The notes under the pieces were generated by a model that worked only from the letters and a program-made list of their open reading frames with translations, made no database searches and was not told where the DNA came from. A stretch of 5,927 nucleotides of DNA from Trueperaceae bacterium. GTDB taxonomy: Bacteria > Deinococcota > Deinococci > Deinococcales > Trueperaceae. Each line of letters opens with the position of its first letter. Within the stretch, counting starts at the first letter, position 1. Where the stretch lies: contig SKSV01000188.1 in NCBI GenBank assembly GCA_007122815.1, positions 1 through 5,927 on the forward strand, read 5' to 3'. Shown in pieces: positions 4,403 through 5,927 of the stretch. Position numbers and translations under genes: made by a program.

Positions 4403-5927
4403 GTGCGACCGAGCTCGACTCGTCCCCGTACAGCCTCCGATAGGTCTCCAGGTTCACCATCACGCGCTGCAGGTACTCGCGCGTCTCGAGCGCGTCGATG
4501 TGACGGTAGAGATCGTCCTTGTCACCCTGCACCAGGTCACCTTCGAAGAGGCGGCGGATGTAGCCCTGACCGCGGTTGTAGGAGGTGATCGCGAGCTCCA
4601 GGTCACCGTCGAAGTAGTCGAGCAGCCAGCGCAGGTAGAAGGTGCCGTAGCGCACGTTGTGGCTCGGGTCGAAAGGATCGCCGGGAGGCTCGCGCTGCAG
4701 TTCGGCCAGCCAGTTCCACGTGGAGGGGATCACCTGCATCAGGCCCATCGCGTTGGCGTGCGACACCGCTACGCTCGAGAACGCCGACTCCTGGCGCATC
4801 ACCGACCAGATCACGTACGGCTCCACGTCGAACGCTCGAGCAGCGCGCAGCACGTCGTCCGGGTACGCCTGCGGCCACGCCAAGCGCCACACGCGCTCGT
4901 CTTGCAGGCCCTGGCTGATGAGCGCGCTGGCGGCTCGCATGCTCTGCCTGAACTCGCCGTGAACGAGCTGCAATGCCTCGGCGATCGCCACCACCTCGGC
5001 TGGGTCGTCGCTGGCGCGCATCGCGAACAGCAGCTCGCCGCGAGCGGCTTCGAAATCGTGAACCCGTGCCAGCGCGCTGGATAGCGCCAGGACCTCCGGC
5101 TCGCGCGGCTCCAGGTCGCTGCCCTCTGGTAGCGCCAACGTGCCGCCCAGCAGGAGCGAGAAGTACGATCCGGCGGGTACGAGCCCGCGCGCCTCTTCGG
5201 CGAGCGCCTCGTCCCCGGCGCGCTGAGCGAGGACGAGCGCTCGGTAGGCAGCGTCGTCGGCGTAAGTGGTGTTGCCACCTCGCGCGATCTCCAGGTAGAC
5301 GTCGATCGCCTCACTCGTGCGCCCCCGGACTTCGAGCCAACCGCTGGCCGTCCACTGCAAGCCGGCCACACCGGTGGCCATCATGTGAGTAATCGCATCG
5401 TCGATGCGCCCCTGACGAGCCGCCACCAACCCCCGGCCGTGGCTACCGGCGCTGCCCCCCAGCGCTGCGAACGCAGCGTCCGCCTCGTGCCAGCGTTCCA
5501 GGGAGAAGAGCGACCAGGCGATGCCCTCGGCCGCCTCACGCGAACCCGGTTCGGCAACCAGCCAGCGCCTGAAGGCCTCGAGCGCGCGCTCGTGCTCGCG
5601 CAGCGCGCGGTGGGCGGGTCCCTCGATGGAGGGGGCCGAGCGACCTCCTAGCGCTTGGAGGGCCAGGCGGTTCTGGCGAGCCTGGAAGTAGGCGTTCGCG
5701 AGCCCGTAAGGCTCGTCGATGAGTCTTGCCAGAGCGCTGACGGCGGCCGCCTCGGGCAGCGCTTCGCGGTACGCCTCGATGGCTCGTTCGCTCTCCCCGG
5801 CTGCCTCGGCTGCGGCGGCTACCTCGAGCTGAAGCGAGCGAAGCGCCGCGCGTTCCAGCGGGTCGTGGATCCTCAACACGAGCTCGCGCTCGAAGTGCGC
5901 CAGGCGCTCGGAGGCGTCGAGTTCGGC
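4392..5927 (-). CDS. Soluble lytic transglycosylase (Slt-like, GH23) with TPR-like N-terminal region; N-terminus outside window
   Basis: Cleaves the MurNAc-GlcNAc bond of peptidoglycan to leave 1,6-anhydro ends; expected in the periplasm. The frame is open to the right edge (16 more codons before the GTG at 5879), so the true start and any signal peptide lie outside. Residue numbers here count from that GTG. Residues 1-345 are helical and Ala-rich with TPR-like repeats (e.g. 90-140 and 150-200), as in Slt70-type enzymes. The catalytic domain spans about 350-485: VMRQESAF (360-367) with catalytic E364, AMGLMQVIPSTW (377-388) with the GLMQ motif, DPSHNVRYGTFYLRWLL (404-420), SYNRGQG (433-439, replacing the common AYNAGPG), and ETREYLQRVM (465-474). 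All key positions are intact. The stop codon and the last three residues are written by the final 16-bp repeat unit, so the extreme C-terminus may be repeat-derived. The gene converges on the acetyltransferase. Confidence 0.9.
   Translation of the reverse strand, partial: AELDASERLAHFERELVLRIHDPLERAALRSLQLEVAAAAEAAGESERAIEAYREALPEAAAVSALARLIDEPYGLANAYFQARQNRLALQALGGRSAPSIEGPAHRALREHERALEAFRRWLVAEPGSREAAEGIAWSLFSLERWHEADAAFAALGGSAGSHGRGLVAARQGRIDDAITHMMATGVAGLQWTASGWLEVRGRTSEAIDVYLEIARGGNTTYADDAAYRALVLAQRAGDEALAEEARGLVPAGSYFSLLLGGTLALPEGSDLEPREPEVLALSSALARVHDFEAARGELLFAMRASDDPAEVVAIAEALQLVHGEFRQSMRAASALISQGLQDERVWRLAWPQAYPDDVLRAARAFDVEPYVIWSVMRQESAFSSVAVSHANAMGLMQVIPSTWNWLAELQREPPGDPFDPSHNVRYGTFYLRWLLDYFDGDLELAITSYNRGQGYIRRLFEGDLVQGDKDDLYRHIDALETREYLQRVMVNLETYRRLYGDESSSVARTP

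Noticed and set aside
5877..5879. GTG at 5877-5879 as the true start of the lytic transglycosylase
   Set aside because: The frame remains open and protein-like (AELDASERLAHFEREL) to the window edge, and no signal peptide follows the GTG, so the real start is outside.

Overview
The window is compact, very GC-rich bacterial DNA (roughly two-thirds G+C by eye). It holds five protein-coding regions and no RNA genes, insertion sequences or CRISPR. The gene set is a two-domain copper nitrite reductase of the 'HCGT..VLMH' type, an EcsA/CcmA-like ABC ATPase with a large membrane partner, a small GNAT acetyltransferase and a TPR-containing GH23 lytic transglycosylase. Together with the GC content and GTG starts, this would fit a Deinococcota (Trueperaceae-like) chromosome. 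That placement is an impression from style, not a demonstrated assignment.

Layout: (1) Positions 2-220 (+) are the C-terminal end of an ABC-2 type permease that runs in from outside the window. (2) Positions 272-1396 (-) encode a secreted NirK-like copper protein that converges on the permease. The short gap between them holds a GC hairpin and an in-frame, degenerate second copy of the nirK 3' end. (3) Positions 1397-1565 are a non-coding leader containing the nirK ribosome-binding site and possible operator-like repeats. (4) Positions 1566-3736 (-) form a two-gene ABC exporter operon, ATPase then about 12-TM permease, joined by an ATGA overlap. (5) Positions 3737-3874 are a divergent promoter region. 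(6) Positions 3875-4324 (+) encode a GNAT protein. (7) Positions 4323-4402 are five head-to-tail 16-bp repeats that fill the convergent gap and supply bases of both flanking stop codons. (8) Positions 4392-5927 (-) encode the transglycosylase, whose N-terminus lies beyond the window.

The genes do not form one obvious pathway. NirK would reduce nitrite to NO in the periplasm, the ABC pair would export an unknown substrate, and the transglycosylase would cut peptidoglycan. I do not see a convincing new multi-gene system. The points most worth a second look are molecular. The NirK type-1 copper site appears to have Gln where the axial Met should be, and the protein carries an insertion just before its copper-binding loop. 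There is a duplicated in-frame nirK tail past its stop codon. The 16-bp array overlaps the ends of two convergent genes.
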